Below are positions 63,201-64,000 of a DNA stretch of 64,000 nt, piece by piece. The DNA is taken from the NCBI RefSeq assembly GCF_021134715.1, contig NC_060020.1:2418001-2482000 (forward strand), given 5' to 3'. Under the pieces are notes generated by a model. The model did not search any database, was not told where the DNA came from, and was given only the letters and a program-made list of their open reading frames with translations. The stretch's first letter is position 1, and every line of letters begins with the position of its first letter. Position numbers and translations under genes: made by a program. This stretch comes from Daphnia pulex (lineage: Eukaryota; Arthropoda; Branchiopoda; Diplostraca; Daphniidae).

Positions 63201-64000
63201 AATTACAGTAAATACGTATCGGGAGTTGAAGAGGTTGAGCTCCCTGAAGGTTTTCTTTTGACGTCGGTGCCTTTTCGGCTCGTCTGACCCGCGAACGCGA
63301 TCATTACGCCTTTTCAAAAAGAAAACGAAAAAAAAAAGCGCCACGGTTTCGTGTGTCCGTCGTTAAATCACCAGGTGTTCCCGCCGTTGCGTTTTTGCTC
63401 TCGCCAAGTCAATTTGGTTGAGCTAGAAATTGCTCCACATTTATACCGTAGAAGATAAACAGTTTTGACAAGGGACGGACTCGGCGGCTGCGGTGGTGGC
63501 GGCGGCGGCTTCTTTTTTAATTGAAGAATAGAATGTAGAAGCTAAGGAAACAAAACCTTGACATCCACGGCCAACAAATCAGACCATCCAGCCTTTTTTT
63601 CCCCTTTCCTTCCCCCTATAGAGTTCACGAACTTATTATATTTTTTTGTCTTGGTTTAACATCTTCATTTTCGTGTAATTGAAGTGCCTGCCGTGTTGCG
63701 CCGTTCGTAGATGTACGTACTCGGGGGGGTGAGTGGGCGACGGACAAACACACAGAGGAAGACATTCTGAAGGAGCTATTGATGCGCTCCTGCTAAATTA
63801 TTAAGAAACCCGAGAGCGTAATAACGCGCTGGTACTCTCTCCTATCTTTTTTTTTTGTGTTTTTCCTCTTGTTTTATTTCTTAAAAGATTAACTTTTTTT
63901 GGTTGTTGCTTTCATCTCTTCCTTGCTCCTGAGGAAAATGGCCAAGCGGAAGACCTCCCTGAATATTATAGAAGAAAGACTTTCGCTGCTGTGCTCTCCT

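Larger units (their letters stand above)
52643..64000. other. Upstream region of the membrane-protein gene, no supported gene
   Basis: Over 11 kb left of the right edge. The first few hundred bases should contain the 5' UTR and promoter of the membrane-protein gene, with AAGATGGCGC at 52858-52867, a YY1/CTCF-like element. From about 53,200 to 53,950 the DNA is AT-rich with few simple repeats; beyond it returns to repeat-rich texture. Tracts include AGT at 57206-57223, ten C at 57881-57890 and GAA-rich DNA at 58063-58081 and 58141-58160. Two weak coding hints (53,560-53,618 and 61,688-61,969) are discussed as findings. Confidence 0.4.

Noticed and set aside
1..64000. CRISPR arrays, operons, ribosome binding sites, insertion sequences
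   Set aside because: The sequence is eukaryotic nuclear DNA; repeats seen are microsatellites without spacer structure, and genes carry spliceosomal introns.

Overview
The window is nuclear DNA of an arthropod, most probably a Daphnia-like crustacean. This is inferred from genes broken by GT-AG introns of about 55-75 bp, a Rab39 and a P-glycoprotein of arthropod type, and a cluster of luciferase-family and NNMT-family enzymes. I saw no prokaryotic or organellar features. All coordinates come from reading splice signals by eye and checking that the joined frames stay open; no database search was run.

Left part (1-18 kb): compact, AT-rich and gene-dense. In order: SLMAP (minus, 5' part only, running off the left edge); IST1 (plus); Rab39 (minus); an NNMT/PNMT/TEMT-family methyltransferase (plus); a luciferase/4CL-like acyl-CoA synthetase (plus); a small secreted protein resembling an antimicrobial-peptide precursor (minus); a full-length ABCB/P-glycoprotein transporter (minus); and a frameshifted gene remnant of unknown family (minus, 17.3-17.6 kb). 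SLMAP/IST1 and Rab39/methyltransferase are head-to-head pairs with probable shared promoter regions. IST1/Rab39 and synthetase/secreted peptide are tail-to-tail.

Right part (about 19-64 kb): the texture changes to simple repeats, polypurine/polypyrimidine runs and very few exons. I can support one gene here: a minus-strand gene from 52,642 to 36,169 in five exons with introns of 1.6-7.6 kb. It encodes a 483-residue type I membrane protein with a signal peptide, a ten-cysteine box with the spacing of the anosmin-1 cysteine box, fibronectin-III-like sequence, one transmembrane helix and a 75-residue tail. Unlike anosmin-1 it has no WAP domain and is membrane anchored. The 18-36 kb and 52.6-64 kb stretches hold no gene I can support.

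Functionally the left block mixes endosomal trafficking genes (IST1 for ESCRT-III, Rab39 for late endosome/lysosome traffic, SLMAP for STRIPAK/Hippo and membrane anchoring) with a small-molecule group (methyltransferase, acyl-CoA synthetase, P-glycoprotein efflux pump) that would fit lipid and xenobiotic handling. The physical clustering need not mean shared regulation. The best candidates for something new are the anosmin-box membrane protein and the small secreted peptide.
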